Source: Clarkia xantiana subsp. parviflora | Taxonomy: Eukaryota > Streptophyta > Magnoliopsida > Myrtales > Onagraceae | NCBI GenBank assembly: GCA_036873135.1 | Contig: JAPTYO010000002.1 | Span: 23,710,452-23,774,451, forward strand | DNA length: 64,000 bases | Direction of reading: 5' to 3' | Shown: one piece after another, positions 10,616 to 23,900 of the stretch | Numbering within the stretch: position 1 is the first letter of the stretch | Layout of the letters: each line of letters starts with the position of its first letter | The notes under the pieces: model-generated | The model's input: only the letters and a program-made list of their open reading frames with translations | What the model was told of the DNA's origin: nothing | Database searches by the model: none | Translations under genes and position numbers: made by a program

Positions 10616-12291
10616 TTAAGCCCTACGTAATCCAAGCAGTTTTACATGCTTTTCAAAAATCTCCATACGTAACGACTTAGTTAAAGGGTCTGCGACCATA
10701 TTGTCTGTAGGCAAGTATTCTAAAGCGATTATGTTGTCTTCCAGAACAAATTTAGCATAATTGTATTTCACATCAATGTGCTTTGTCCTACTATGGTACT
10801 TCGGATTCTTAACTGCCGCAATGGCCGCCTGACTGTCAGAGTACACCTTCACAGGTTTACTCTTCTTGTCGGTGCCAATTAATGCAGTAAGAAGCCTTTT
10901 CAGCCAGACCGCTTCTTGTGCGTTTTTGGAGAGGGCAACGACTTTCGATTCCATAGTGGAAAGCGCGACACACGATTGCTTCTTGCTTACCCATGATATG
11001 GCAGCATTAACAAGGAGGAAAACTCCTCCTGTGGTGGACTTACGATCATCCGGATCGCCACCGTGGTCGGCGTCACTATAACCGGTCAATTCGATCTGAT
11101 CGCCCTCATAGCACAGAACGTAGTCGGCAGTACCTTTCAGATATCTGATAATTCATTTTACGGCCTTTAGATGTTGATAACTAGGATCTGATTGGAATCT
11201 TGCTACTAGGTCCACAGCGTAACAGATGTTTGGCCGAGTACCGAGCATGGAGTACATTAGACTCCCTACCATGCTCAGATACTCTATTCTTCAAATGTTC
11301 ACGCTCCTGCTGGTTTTCGGGCCATCACGCTTCGATAACGCGCACCCGAACACAACCGGCGTATCCACGGGTTTAGCATCCAACATTCTGAATCTTTTCA
11401 ACAGTTTGTTGATATATGATTCCTGAGATAGACATAATCTCTGGGTGGCACGATCTCGGGAAATTTTGATGCCTAAGATGTACGTAGCATCTCCCATGTA
11501 TTTCATCTCGAATGTTGATGCTAACCAGGACTTTGATTTATTCATAAAACTCACATCGTTCGCAGCAATGAGTATGTCATCCACGTATAGTGTTATGATG
11601 ATATACTTAAACCCGGAGGTCTTGGTGTATACGCAGGGATCCTCGTGAAGATTCACGAATCCGTATCCGACGATTTCCTCGTGGAATCTGCAATACCATT
11701 GCCGAGACGGTTGTTTAAGGCCGTATATAGATCATTGAAGTTTGCAAACTTTACGTTCTTTGCCAGGAGTAATGAAACCCTTCGACTGCTCCAAAAAGAT
11801 CTCTTCCTCCAGGTTTCCATGGAGGAATGCGGTCTTAACATCCATTTGATGTAGCTCTAGATCAAGAATAGCAACTAGGGCAAGGATGGCCCTTACTGTG
11901 GTGTAACGCACAGTTGGTGAGTATGTTTCATCAAAGTCCACTCCGTGGATTTGGGTATATCATTTCGCAACTAGTCAAGCTTTGTATCGCTCGACTTCTC
12001 CATCAGTAGTGAGTTTGAGTTTCAATACCCACTTAGCTCCTATTGCTCGGCGGTTCGCAGGAAAATCAACTATGACCAAACCGAATTAGCTTTCACTGAG
12101 GGGATTTCATCTTCTATTGCTTTTCTCCGTTCCTTTGCTTGAGGTCCTTCCATCGCTTGTTTAACCGTTACTGGTTCATCAACATATATGAGAGTGAATA
12201 TTTTGCCTCTCTCAATGGGATACCTTTTAGGGGAAGTGCGTTGCCTTTGACTGCGTCTAGGCTCACCTATCCCTTTTTGAGTTTGACCCAT
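10616..12291 (-). pseudogene. Copia reverse transcriptase and RNase H, fragmented
   Basis: Reading on the minus strand from 12291: a connector block (ERRKAIEDEI), then the RT with QMDVKTAFLHGNLEEEIF (about 11850), the catalytic YVDD box in LYVDDILIAAND (about 11580), and a Copia-type RNase H (11089-10616) with GYSDADHGGDPDDRKSTTG and DPLTKSLRMEIF. At least three frame changes or stops separate the blocks. In a working element this is the part of Pol that copies RNA into DNA. Confidence 0.9.
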
Positions 12292-12832
12292 ACTCCCACT
12301 TGGAATAATGCTTCTTATCGGGGCACTACTCCTACTGGGAATGTTGGCGTTACAAGAACTTTGAGCAACAACTTTCCTAGGACGACCCCTTTCGTCTCAG
12401 AATTTCACCTCCGAGATTAGTTCTTTGATCGCTAGGATCTGGAACTGGAGCGATCATCCCACTCCCACTTGAAATAATGGGAATTGATGGTAGTTGTGTG
12501 TTATGAATGTCAGGTTCTACTTGATTCTCATTCCCAGCAATAGTGATTTGTGTTTGGGGGGGGAGTGAGCCCTCCCACTGGATTTATAATGGGGATATCG
12601 TCCTCATTAACCGAATCACTTGTTGCTGTGCCAAATCTCCCACTCGAATAAAGTGGGACTTGAGAATCATCATCATCATGTTCTAGTTCGGTCAGAACTT
12701 AGTCTGTTTTTATCTCTTGAAGCGATGGAAATTCGTCCTCAAGAAAAGCGACGTCTCTGGATTCATGTTCTTACACACTACCGTTTTCTTGAGTTGACAC
12801 AAATACATAACCTTTTGAGTTCTCGGAGTATC

Positions 12833-14000
12833 TTAAAAGATGCTCTTAAGTCCTCTGGGGCCTAACTTGCCAAATCGGCTGTCAGTTGTATGTGTGTAAG
12901 CTGCGCACCCCCAAGGTCGCAGCCTGGTAAGATTTAACTCTCTACCAGTCCAGAGCTCATACGGTGTTGTGTTAACTACTTTTGATGGGACAAGGTTTAC
13001 TACATGAGTGGCAGCAAGCAATGCGTCTCCCCAATAATAATTTGGTAACTGTGCTTGTGACATCATGGTTCTCACCGTGTCTAGGAGAGTCTGATTACGA
13101 CGTTCAGCCACACCATTCTGCTGTGGTGTGTTGGGGATCGTCGTTTGACGGGCGATCCCACTTTCTTTGCATAACTTATCAAACTCATTAGAGAGATATT
13201 CTCCACCTCTATCGGTGCGAATGATTTTCACCTTCCGCTCATGTTGATTCTCCACGAGCTTCAGAAAGTTTTTAAAGCAATCTATAGCTCCAGACTTGCG
13301 AGTAATCAAATGAGTAAACTCAAATCGGGTGTAATCATCAATGAAAGTTACGAAGTATCGCTTTCCATTCCTAGCAGTTACGTTCATTGGTCCACAGACA
13401 TCGGAATGGATTATCTGCAATGGAAATTCTGCTCGTTTTGCAATGGAAATTCTGCGGGTGGACTTTCCAGCCAGACAGTCACGACATGTGTGTTTGACCA
13501 CACTCTTTGTTCCGGGCAAAAGCCCTCGTCGAGCCAACGACTGAACTCTGTCATAGCCTATGTGTCCAAGCCGCGAATGCCATCCGGTTGCGACAGTTTC
13601 TGCTTCTTTGGAAGACATTGCATACAAGCGATATGAATTTACATTGCCATGCAGATCCATGATAAACAAACCATTATAAGAAAATGCAGATCCAAATAAA
13701 GTATCCCCTTTATCGATACGAACAAAGGATCTCTCAAATGAAAAAATAAAGTTTTTTTTATCCATAAAAGCAGAAACAGAAACAACGTTCCAACGGATTC
13801 TAGGAGTGAAAAGGACATTATCTAGAAGTAAGAATTTTCCATTGCCCATCGGCAATTTGCAAGTCCCTACCCCTATGACTTCAACTTCTGAGTTGTCGCC
13901 AATGTATATCCTTTTAGAATCCTTCGGCAATCGTCTAAACTTGGCAAATAGTTTTCGATCGTTGGCTATGTGGTCTGTTGCACCTGAATCAAGAATCTAA
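12833..14000 (-). pseudogene. Copia protease, GAG-pre-integrase and integrase core
   Basis: The protease triplet DSG is at 13990-13982 within ILDSGATDHIAND, but a TAG codon sits directly before it (13999-13997). The 365-residue open stretch from 13930 carries a GAG-pre-integrase H-H-C-C region (WHSRLGHIGYDRV, then CRDC), and an rve-type integrase with catalytic blocks IIHSDVCGPM, IRTDRGGEYLS and NGVAERRNQTLLD, so the D-D-E residues are present. The reading frame closes at 12833 before reverse transcriptase. This is the best preserved Pol block of the element. Confidence 0.9.
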
Positions 14001-14180
14001 GACGCATTTGAGTCAGTTAACATGACAGTTGAGGAAACTAAAGCTTCCTCTACATAACCAAATTCGCATACCTTTTCAGGATGCGATTTGCTGGAACCTG
14101 CACCATCGCTTATTCGGCGTGGGTGGAGTTCCCGCAAACTATCTCAGATTTTAATCTGGGACAACCTTGTTTAGGTGAAG

Positions 14181-14852
14181 TCAACGTTTTACCGTCGATT
14201 GCCTGTTGTTTCTTTCTTTTGTTCCTGAATTTTCTTTTCTTGCGGCCAGCTTGTCCTGTGGATTTCGGTTCCTTACCGATTTTAATCGAGCCTGTTCCAT
14301 CTCGACTATTTTCAGGACAGATGCAATATCAAGTACGGAACTGCTGACACTCAATATGGCCTTGGTTGCTCTCCAAGACTTCGGGAGGATCCCTATTATG
14401 GCCTGAATTTTATCCCATTCAGCCATCTGACTGTCATCTTCCAATGGCTTGAATAGGCGAAGGAGGTCGTATACTTTTTCAAGTACACTCTTACTGTTGT
14501 TGTTCAGACAGGTTTCTAATGTTGGTATAAGTGGGTGCAGTGTAACTGCCATGCCACTTCGATATTTCAGAAAGAGGGCATCCCAGATGTCCTTTGTCGT
14601 CAGATCATCCTTATAGCGGACATAGAAATCTTCTGACGTTTCCGACAGTATCAGCTCCTTTGCTTTCTTGTCATCTTGCTCCCACTTAAAGTGGGCAAAT
14701 GCCAGATCTTTGGTGAGTCCGACATTTGGGTAATTCATGGTTATTTGTATGTGGTCACACAGACCTTGTGCTTCCAAAATTGTAATGACGCATTTGCTCC
14801 GCGAGTCATAATTCGTCTCAACTAATAGCTCAGATTCACATGATAATGCCAT
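14181..14852 (-). pseudogene. Copia gag
   Basis: The 223-residue open frame resembles the Retrotran_gag_2/UBN2 type, with DIWDALFLKYRSGMA and SWRATKAILSVSSSVLDIAS. A zinc knuckle would be expected after the basic tail (RNPQDKLAARKENSGTKER) but I do not find one; stops follow in the next 200 bases. The start ATG at 14852 is preceded by a very long leader. Confidence 0.8.
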
Positions 14853-16298
14853 CTATTCTTCGATAACAACACTAGATTGGGAAGATAACAACATTTTAAC
14901 AGAATTGCATACATCGGATTATCTATTATGATGGAATACGACTAATAGTGATTCTTCAGTCACTAAACCAAACCAACCTTCAGTAAACCGAGGAAGGGGG
15001 TGTCGTGAAAGAATTCACACTATTGTCGTTTTCAATTTAATAGATAAGTCTTTTGAAAATGGTTATTCTATTGCAAATTACCGGAACGGGAATTTTCAAA
15101 TAAGCATACCCGATCTTGGCTTTCCCAAGGCCCTTATGATTTTGTAAAATTATCCGATAATTTACGCATGCATATTTATAATTATACTACATCTAGCAAA
15201 TCATCATACCATGCCATAAATATCGAACACAACATGCTTACGCGTCATGCGTCTAATGTTCCTAGCATACATAATTCTACGTAAAGTAAATTATCACATG
15301 TGTTCTACTGTGAACATCCTAGCATACGCGTCGAAACATGCAATATCCGCACTAATCATGCATAATTGGCGACTGGAATTTTCGGTTGTAAAAAACGCTT
15401 TAAAAATATTAGGGGCTGTTTTGCAATTCATTCTTACAATCAATCATGCGAATTTCTAGACATGGATTCTAGGCACTTTCAATCAGCATAGCATGTCTAT
15501 CCTATTGCGCAAACCATATTTAAATCCCAGAGCTCAATGCTCGCAATATAATATCCAGCTAGCTTGACTAAGTCAAGACGACATATCTAATTATATCAAA
15601 ATATATGATGCAGAAAGTAAACAATTGCAAATCAGCCCACTAATTTAATCCAGTCCCAAAAACATGCAAGTCTGAGATCCATCCCCATAATCGAAACCAG
15701 GCATTAGGGTTTTGATTGAAACCGTGTATTAAAACACAAACCCTAAGAGCACTGTTTAGGCTAATTTTAAAGTTCGAAAACATTTTAGATTTAAAATTTG
15801 ACATCCTATTTTATTGAACAATTTAAAATTTCCGAAAATTTTAAAGAGGTTCGGTCCAAATTTTAAAATCCGGTTCAACTCGGTCTGTTTTTAAAAATTC
15901 TGGTTTGGTCCGAAACAGTTCAATAAAATAAGATAGTGGTTCGGTTTATCACTCAAAACCGGTTAGGTTAGGTTCAATTTAGTTACTATGGTCCGACCCG
16001 ACCCGATTAAGAAAACCCGGATAGGTTTATCCCAATCCGGTTTAGCAATTGGACCGGCCCATGAACCCTAGGGTTCGGCCAAAATAATTCTATAGGCTAA
16101 GTAGGGTTTTAAAGTCCACCATAAAACTTAACTTAGCCATCAATAATTATTAATTATATAAAATAATTTCCAATAATGCTTATATATATATAAAATTCGG
16201 CATATGTATATATATTTATATAAATATTGTCAAGATTATATCTTTGAGATGTAAATCAATCAACAATATAAATATATATTAATATACAATTTTGGCCG

Positions 16299-16349
<51 letters not shown>

Positions 16350-16963
16350 CGAATATATCTTTTAGGGATTAAAATATGTAGACAATATATCTTCTTAATC
16401 ATTTAGTAGTAACTAAATCTATCAATATATATATTAACCTTATTTTAATCCATATATATTGATAGTTAATATCTTTTACAATATTATTATATTAGAACCT
16501 ATCCTTATTTCCAACTTCTAGATATAGTTGCCTATTAATAAAATTTAAAAATGGCAACCTATATCTATTATAGATTGTGCCGAATTTTTAATTGCTTGGT
16601 GGCCAAGAAAATTAAAAAATTTACCTAAAACACCCCTAGGAATTTTCGGCACTAACAAGAAAATTGGAAAATTTGTCAAATTTTAAGATCAAACTCTAAC
16701 TTGATCATGAATCCAAAATATGTTCTTGATAAAACTCATGGTGTTCTTGAAGATCATGAACATCAAACTTAAATTGATCATGAAAAATTCGGTTTTGATC
16801 TAGAAAAACATGTAAATTTGAAAATTTTAAGTTTTTAAAGATCAAACACATTAAATCTACTTAAAAATTTCGGATTCTTCATGGTGTTCATGAACATCAA
16901 AAATTCGGTTTTTATGAACATCAAGAACATCAATTTATCAAAATTTTAAGAACTCCTAACACA
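14853..16963 (-). other. Unusually long 5' leader of the Copia element
   Basis: There are 2.1 kb between the primer-binding site and the gag start with no coding potential. The region is AT-rich. It holds runs of GGTTCGGTCC/CCGACCCGACCCG near 15840-16090, an (AT)n microsatellite (about 16301-16346) and repeated TTCGG/AAATTCGG words near the binding site. The same leader, diverged, reappears at 43870-46995 next to a related LTR, so it belongs to the family and is not a chance insertion. Confidence 0.7.
16301..16346. repeat. (AT)n microsatellite
   Basis: Uninterrupted AT dinucleotide run inside the Copia leader. Confidence 0.95.
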
Positions 16964-16976
16964 GGCTCTGATACCA
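16964..16976 (-). other. Copia primer-binding site (initiator tRNA-Met type)
   Basis: The minus strand reads TGGTATCAGAGCC directly inside the right LTR. This is the standard plant Copia binding site for the 3' end of initiator methionine tRNA. Confidence 0.95.
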
Positions 16977-16977
16977 C

Positions 16978-17539
16978 TATTGGATTACGGGGACGTAATA
17001 CTATGGAATGCTAAACGTGTACTAGCAAGAAATCTAATCTACGCAGCGGAATTAGTACACATACCTTTTAGCTTTCCTGCCCAAGAACGATGTGGAGAGA
17101 GTTCTGATCCTCCGGTCGGAACCACGTGCAAGTTCTTCGTTAAAAGAAGTCCCACGCGATGTAGCTCCACAACAAGACCTCTGATCGATTCTTCAATGGA
17201 GATGGAACCTCAGACCAGATGTGATGGTGCCGAAATTTAACTAAGGGAAACAAGTGTTCTCAATGGAGATCCTTGTTATTATGAATGAGTGAATAAACCC
17301 TTAGCAGACACCCCTATATATAGTATTGGTGGAGTTTCCAAAAGGCAACTCCAACCAATGTGGTATAAAGGGGGCGTTCGAACTATGCATGTTAAGGGGG
17401 AGGCCCATTTTGGGCCTCCCTTGTCAATTACTAATTGGGTTTGGCCCAATTAGCCCAAATTGACAATTACCTAATTAACTTAGGTAATTCCCTTAATTAA
17501 CGGGCTCCTATTACGGTGCCACGTCACCATATGCTAACA
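16978..17539 (-). repeat. 5' LTR of the 8.6-kb Copia element
   Basis: Same length as the left copy. The terminal TG has become TA at 16978-16979. The LTR ends CTAACA at 17539, followed by the ATTGT duplication. Confidence 0.95.
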
Positions 17540-17544
17540 ATTGT

Positions 17545-18964
17545 TCAAATCTCATTTCTTGGCAAAAAAAAAAAACTCTGTCCATGGAAGATTTACGCAT
17601 ATTAGTTTTTGGCCGATTCCTGTTAGTCAGGCATGTGGCATAACAATCAGTATGTCGGTTTGTGCAGACCCAATGGAGCATCAATGAGGCACCTGAGTTT
17701 TTCCGAAGGGACGACAATCTGTGGGTTTTCATACTCTCCTCGGTCAACCGGGCACTGCATTTTCTGGGGAATGCTGCATTCAATGTAGGCGACCAGACCT
17801 GTTAAGTTCCACCAACACGGAGGCAGATTTTACGCGACAGTGGGTATCGCAGACCTATGGGGACGCACGTGTGAAGTCCTAATTTCGTACATACTTGGGA
17901 TTCTCTGTCGCAAATGTGCCATCTTTTGTCACAGATTGGATGAATGTACATCCCCTGGATCCAGGGTGACGAGAATCATCATTGATCGTACGAAAACAAT
18001 TCCTGAGGATCCAGGAGTGTTTCGAACACCAGCTTGTCCTCATCCAGGTTTCCGACACAGATACGCTGCGAACCTACGTGAGTGGATGGCCCCACCCGCC
18101 TTCCTCACGACACTGCCAAGAGCATTTCCAACTCCCCGGTTCTCACCACCTATCACCTTCCAACACGCCCATTCACCTTTCCTACTCGGTGTTTTCATTT
18201 TGTTTCACTAGCACTGGAATTACCAGTGATCCTCCCTAGCTACCACTTTTTTTGCACAGACCCCTTCCCCGGTGTGGGACACCGCCTACCCTTCATTTTT
18301 CCAACCTTTTACCATGTCAAGTATTCCTGATGTGCCAACAATCCTCCGCAGTCATGTTTTGTCAACGCAACATCCTACCACAGCAGTGGCTTACTCTGCA
18401 CAATGGGCCCAGGCTCTCCATGTGGTAGTCACTCGTGGAGACCCGTGGATGATGGTATGTAGGTTGAATGCAACATTGGGCACTACAATTGGGCTATTAT
18501 AGATGATAAGTTTGTAGCAGAGCAACTGGTGCTGATATGACACTTTCTTAAAGGAGAGGAGAGTTGTATTCCCCCAAACCAACATGAGGCTAGCTCGTCC
18601 TGTCGATCACCCTCTCTGCCTTTTCCAATGCCAGCACTAACTACAAACGTGGAAGGAATGGAGCCTCAATCGCATCGGCCTGGAAAGGAGCCATTGGAGG
18701 AAGAAGGACCATCTATGGCTATGCAAGGTAGGAGGCAGGCGTTCCTGAACTCTTGGGGTCAGTCCTTAAAATAGAAGAAACAGCAATGCTGGAAGGGGAT
18801 ACGAGGAATGTGAGACACCGAGGCTTGGGTAAAGGCACTGCAGGGTCATCGGTTTGTGATACAAATGTCGGATATTTGTAGGCACGAATCGCAATACAGA
18901 AAACAACTATACATTACTCAATCAGACATAACGCAAAGTTATAGATGTTACTTACGTATCTTGT
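17545..18964. other. Unassigned, probably old transposon sequence
   Basis: Several open stretches (for example 17840-18330 plus) have no recognisable domain. Together with the CACTA-like end at 20155 this may be the body of a decayed CACTA element, but I cannot show transposase motifs. Confidence 0.3.
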
Positions 18965-19306
18965 CTAGCTAGTGCTTAGTTTGATGTCGCAGTGAACCTC
19001 ACCTCCGTCGCCAGCACAACCCTTACCTAGTAGAAAACCTTCACCATTATGGAGCCAACCTTCCTCACTAGATGAACTGTCTTCTACATCAACATGATCT
19101 TGTTTTAGAAATCCACGTCCATTATACAGTTCAACGTCGAAAATGTCGTCATCCCCCATTTTGAAGTGAATCATATCTCCAAGGGCCAGGTAGACATCGT
19201 GTCCGAACTGGCTCCAACCCACGGTAATGCTGTAGTAGTGAGGGATCTCTGTCAGAGTTTCATTTTTATTTTGAACTTTCACTTTCCCACATATAACCTG
19301 CCTCAT
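18965..19306 (-). pseudogene. B3-like domain fragment, frame-shifted
   Basis: The ORF contains GWSQFGHDVYLALGDMIHFK followed by DDDIFDVELYNGRGF. This resembles the C-terminal strands of plant B3/REM DNA-binding domains, which typically read W-x-x-F-V-x-D-x-x-L-x-x-G-D-x-x-x-F. The N-terminal half of the fold seems to continue upstream in another frame (PREIYWMVTHRWYQ near 19380-19320). An acidic, serine-rich tail follows. It may be a captured exon inside a transposon or a decayed gene. The match is by eye and not certain. Confidence 0.4.
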
Positions 19307-19864
19307 AACTTTCCACCAGTTTCACCAAACGCAGTTGGTACCAACGGTGTGTTACCATCCAGTAAATTTCTCGTGGCAGTATCTATAGCTAAAAGTGTCG
19401 GCATATGTTCATGGTTGTAAATCCCCAATCTGAGATAAGTGTTGTATATAGCTCCACGACTAAACCAAAAGTAAAATCAGAAGTAAGTTCTTACGCGGGG
19501 AATGATCCATCCATCTTCCTTTCCATCTGCATTTTACTGGGGACGGGTCGCTATGTCTATTTCGGGGTCGTTCCGACGGGCAGAGCGAGTATGCTTCGTC
19601 GGCTTTCCGGTGAAAGACGTTGCGCAAGAGAATGATGGAGAGCCTTGAGGGAAAAGCTTGCTAGATGCTTTTTATGGGGCTTACTTAAGGGAGCGAGTGT
19701 TAATGGCTTTAGGTCTACCCAACAAATACTTAATGCTCCGGTTGTTTTACTTGTTTTGTGCTTCGACTTAGGCAATGCATGTGTCAGCATATCCATTGAA
19801 TGTGCCAACATGCTTACTGGGTCTGCACCAAATGCACTGTTTGCAGCCCGAAAACAGACGGCCT
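19307..19864. other. Unassigned spacer between B3-like fragment and CACTA end
   Basis: No feature could be supported beyond the possible upstream continuation of the B3-like fragment. Confidence 0.3.
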
Positions 19865-20155
19865 GTTAACATGCCCGTAAGCAAATCGTTTCGACACGTC
19901 CGATGAAAAATTACGTCGGATATCTGTAAGGGAATCACCGACCAGCCACGGTGCGTCAGGTATCAGTGAGTATGTTTCTTCTCGTACCCACCGCTTGCTT
20001 GCCGGCTAAATTGGTCGGAAAAATCGGTCCGTAAATGGTCAGAAGTAGGTTTTTATTCAAATCGTACTTAATCCGGTGGGAAAACGACAGTACATTACCG
20101 ACCAACGGGTCGGTCAGCATTTTTGCGGTAGGTAAATCCGGTTTTTCTAATAGTG
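19865..20155. mobile_element. Terminus of a CACTA (En/Spm-like) transposon
   Basis: On the minus strand the sequence starts CACTATTAGAAAAACCGG at 20155 and continues with repeated GGTCGGTAATG/ACCGACC words, which is how CACTA ends and their subterminal repeats look. A TTT follows, compatible with a 3-bp target duplication. The opposite terminus was not found in the window. Confidence 0.65.
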
Positions 20156-20925
20156 TTTTTTTAGGTATCATAATTTTGATTCAGTACAAACTGTTTTAAA
20201 TGGAGAAAATCTTCCAACGTGTCAATTTATTATTTGCTTCCGTTTTTAAAAAAAAAAACAGAGTCTTCGAACAGAAGTATTTCTCGATCAAGTTGAGCTT
20301 AATTGGCCAACATAAAATAACCCCATCTATATTCGTGTGAGATTCAATTCTAAAACTAAACTTGTAATACAAAGAGACAGCCCACATAAATAGCGGAAAT
20401 GTTTGGGGATCCGATTGTGGGATAACACCAACCTCCGAATGTGAGAAAGTTATAAAATGCCATAAAACTTGATATAATTTACATGCATGCCACTGTGAGT
20501 GCCATTCGGTGGTTTGGGATTCCGATGTCGGAATCCCTATCACCACTCCATAAATAGATGATTGCTCTTATTAACCCGCTAGTCTTTTAACTTGTCTCAA
20601 TGCGGAATTTAACACAAGTAACAATGATTAGTCTCAAGAAATATTAATATGGATAATGTAGATCGAAAGAACAATGTGACGCTCCCGTTCATCGCCGACA
20701 ATTTGTACTTATCTCCATTCAAGACAATTTTAACAAATCCGTGGTCCAGGTTTGATCGAATTCACTAGACAGACTCACCTTCTTTTGGTGAGGGGCGGCC
20801 TACAGTTTGTCTCTATCATATCCTTGAACGAATCTTTTCACTTATAGCTTGCAAATAACGGCAATGTTGTTGCTATAGAAGTTCAACATTTCCATCTACC
20901 ATATTTCCAAAGAAACCAACCAAAC
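20156..20925. other. P450 upstream region
   Basis: AT-rich sequence without an ORF of interest. It contains a 22-base perfect palindrome GGGATTCCGA-TG-TCGGAATCCC at about 20517-20538. It should include the P450 promoter, but I could not place a clear TATA box. Confidence 0.4.
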
Positions 20926-23900
20926 ATGTTGTCCGATCCATACAACGGTGTCTGGCCGTGGTTGTGCTTCTTGCTTATCCTATTCACTATCTCCATTGCT
21001 ACCGTGACGAGGAGCAATAACCGCCGCAATAAACAGCCACCGGGACCGCGAGGGCTGCCCTTGCTCGGTTACCTACCGTTCCTCGGGACCGACCTGCACC
21101 GCGAGTTCACTAAATTGTCCGAGACTTACGGGCCGATCTACAAACTGCGTCTCGGGAAGAAGCTATGCGTCGTCATAAGCTCTCCTACCGTCGCAAAAGA
21201 AGTAGTTCGGGATCAGGACGTGGTGTTTGCTGACCGCGACGCAACAGTTGCGTCGCTAACTCTGACCTACGGGGGATACGACATTGCGTTTGCGGACTAC
21301 GGGGAGTACTGGAGGAAGATGCGTAAGATATTCGTGCGAGAGATGATGAGCAACAAGAGCATCGAGGATGGTTCTAATGTGAGGAGGGTAGAGGTTCGGA
21401 AATCGATTCGGAGTGTGTATAATAATAGCAAGGTGGGAGTTGATATTGGAGGGCTGGCGCTGCGTATCATGGTTGATACAACCATGGCGATGGTGTGGGG
21501 CTCCACAGCTGAAGAGCAGCAACTGTCGGAATTCCGGGAGGCTTTGACGGAATCTATTTTGGTTCTCGGGGAATCTAATTTCTCTGACTTCTTCCCATTT
21601 ATAGCAAGGTTCGATTTACAGGTATGTCTGTGTTATATATAGGCTTTGATTTTGAAAGGACCTTCTAAAACTTTGTTTTCATAACTACTTGTACTTTAAG
21701 ATAGATACCGAAGAACACAAAAATAGAGAATAAACAAAAAATTGAAAACTAGATTATAATTTAAATCTGTAAAACTAGTATTTATTAAAGAGAATAGATA
21801 ATAGTATTTTGAAATTCAAGTCACTCCTAAAGTCGGCAAGACTATATATAAAATAAGATATAATTTGTGTTAGAAAATAATAATAATAAACTTGTTTCTC
21901 GATAGTCTAAGTTAGTTGGGAGATTGTCATTAAGACTAGGTAGTTGAGAAGTAGCATTAATACTAAGTAGTTGGGAAGTATGTCTAGAGCTATCTTCTTG
22001 TACCTATAAATAGAAGATGTGGATGAATGAAAATCACCAAGTTGAGTAGACAAACAACAAGTCTTTCATATCCTCTCCACTCTCCCACTCTCACACAAAC
22101 ACATATTCAAACACCAACAATTTGATCTTTAAGATATCGATAACATATTAATAGCTAAAAATAGAATGACTTAACTAATCTACTAACTTGGTTAACAATC
22201 AACACTCCTCCTAAATCAAGTTCCTACAAACATCAAACCTTTCCTGTAACACGAACCGAACAACTGGAAAAGATTATGTAAAATCTATGCAACTTGTTCT
22301 ACTGTGTTGAAGTAAAAAAGCTTTACTTCTTCATCCTTCTGAATTTTCATTAGGAAGTTATATACTTTGCCGTAAAATACTTGGTTCTTTCATGAAACAA
22401 TGGCATAGCAATGACTGTTTGATTATCAATGAAAATCTCAGTGCTTTCCACATGAACTTCTTCAAGATCTCACTTAGTTGCTCATCATTTAAGAAAGCTG
22501 ACTTGACATCAAGTTGGATTATCTTCCAACCCTTCTGAGCGACAATAGTGAGAAGCAGGTGAATAGTGTCCAGTTTTGCCACTGGTGCAAACGTTTTTAT
22601 GAAATCAACTCCCCATATTTGAGCATACCCTTTAACCACCAATCTGGCCTTGTACTTGTTGATTGACCCATAAAAAATTTATTTCTACCCACTTGACACA
22701 ATCCCCTTCCTATTTCTTGGCCTTTCTATAGCTCCCAAATTTCCATTTTTCTACATCATGGACAGTTCCTTCTTCACTATAGATAATCACTTATCATCGA
22801 TGATTGCATCTGCATAACATGCAGATTTAAGAACTGCAAGATTCCATCTCTGTAAGTGATTGATTATTCTTTTAACAGACTGATTATCCATCAGTTAATT
22901 CTCATCAAGAGCCTCATGTTTTTTCATTTCTTATTCATTGTCCACATTCAACTCTTAAATGTTTGGGGTTGTATTTCGATGGTGAATTTCAGTTTCACCA
23001 GCTGCAGTAACATGTGCTAAATTATCCTCGTCAGTAGGATAGAAGAAAAAAAATTCACCTCATCTTCACTTTCAGAAATTTTTTCCAACATGATTATAAA
23101 CGAGATAATTATTTGCTTTAAAGGTTACTTTGAATCCCTTGTCAGCCAATTGTCCCACGCTCAACAAATTTTGATCTAGACTAGACAGGTAAAGAACGTT
23201 GGAAATTATTCTTTTACCTGAATTAGTTGAGATTGTCACTGTTTCATTTTCTTATGCTTTGAGAAATCTTCCATTCCCAATCCAGACTTTTGCGACTTTG
23301 CAAATCAGGTTTCTGAAGAGAGATTTATCGTAACTCATTGTTGGATCACGGCAGGAGCTCCGGTTACAGTGACGGATTCCTTAGCTCCTCGCAATCCTGC
23401 AGAAGGGGAATAGAGGGCAGTGGCCCAGAATCCCTCTCCGATGCTTAACGTAAGTACGGCGGCCACAAAGCAAGCAAGCAATATTTGTGTATGTATGAAG
23501 CGTAACCCTAATCTGGAATAACTTCCCTCCTTTTATAGAGGAAAGACTATCCCAGTTACCTGATTCGGCGGTTGGATTGTGATCCATTATCCCACATATC
23601 TCGCCGCATATCTTGCCACGTATCTTGTACAGTTATTCGTATCCCACATATCTCGCCCATTATACCACTACTGTGATCATGGCGAGATTTCCGGGATTGT
23701 GCTCTTACTGGCGAGTCTCGATCATTATCGGAGACTCCCAGGTTGCATCGTTGAGGATTCGGTGTCGGGGAGTGGTATCAACTCCCATATCGGGACCGAC
23801 TACGTCCAGGTCCGATATCTTCGGGGCTCTCCCCTGTCGGAGCCATACTTACTCGGGGCTATTCAATGTCGGGACCTCCTTCCGTCGGAGCCCTTATCCT

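Larger units (their letters stand above)
8921..17539 (-). mobile_element. Complete Copia LTR retrotransposon, decayed
   Basis: Two 562-bp direct LTRs (8921-9482 and 16978-17539) are flanked by the perfect 5-bp duplication ATTGT (8916-8920 and 17540-17544). The primer-binding site lies inside the right LTR and a purine tract beside the left LTR, so the sense strand is minus. The coding order is gag, protease, integrase, reverse transcriptase, RNase H, which is the Copia order. I count about 16 LTR differences by eye (near 2.8 percent). Many stops and frameshifts mean it is not autonomous now. Confidence 0.95.

Noticed and set aside
18271..18502. Open frames around 17840-18500 as a host gene
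   Set aside because: No recognisable domain, several overlapping frames, no splice pattern that extends them.
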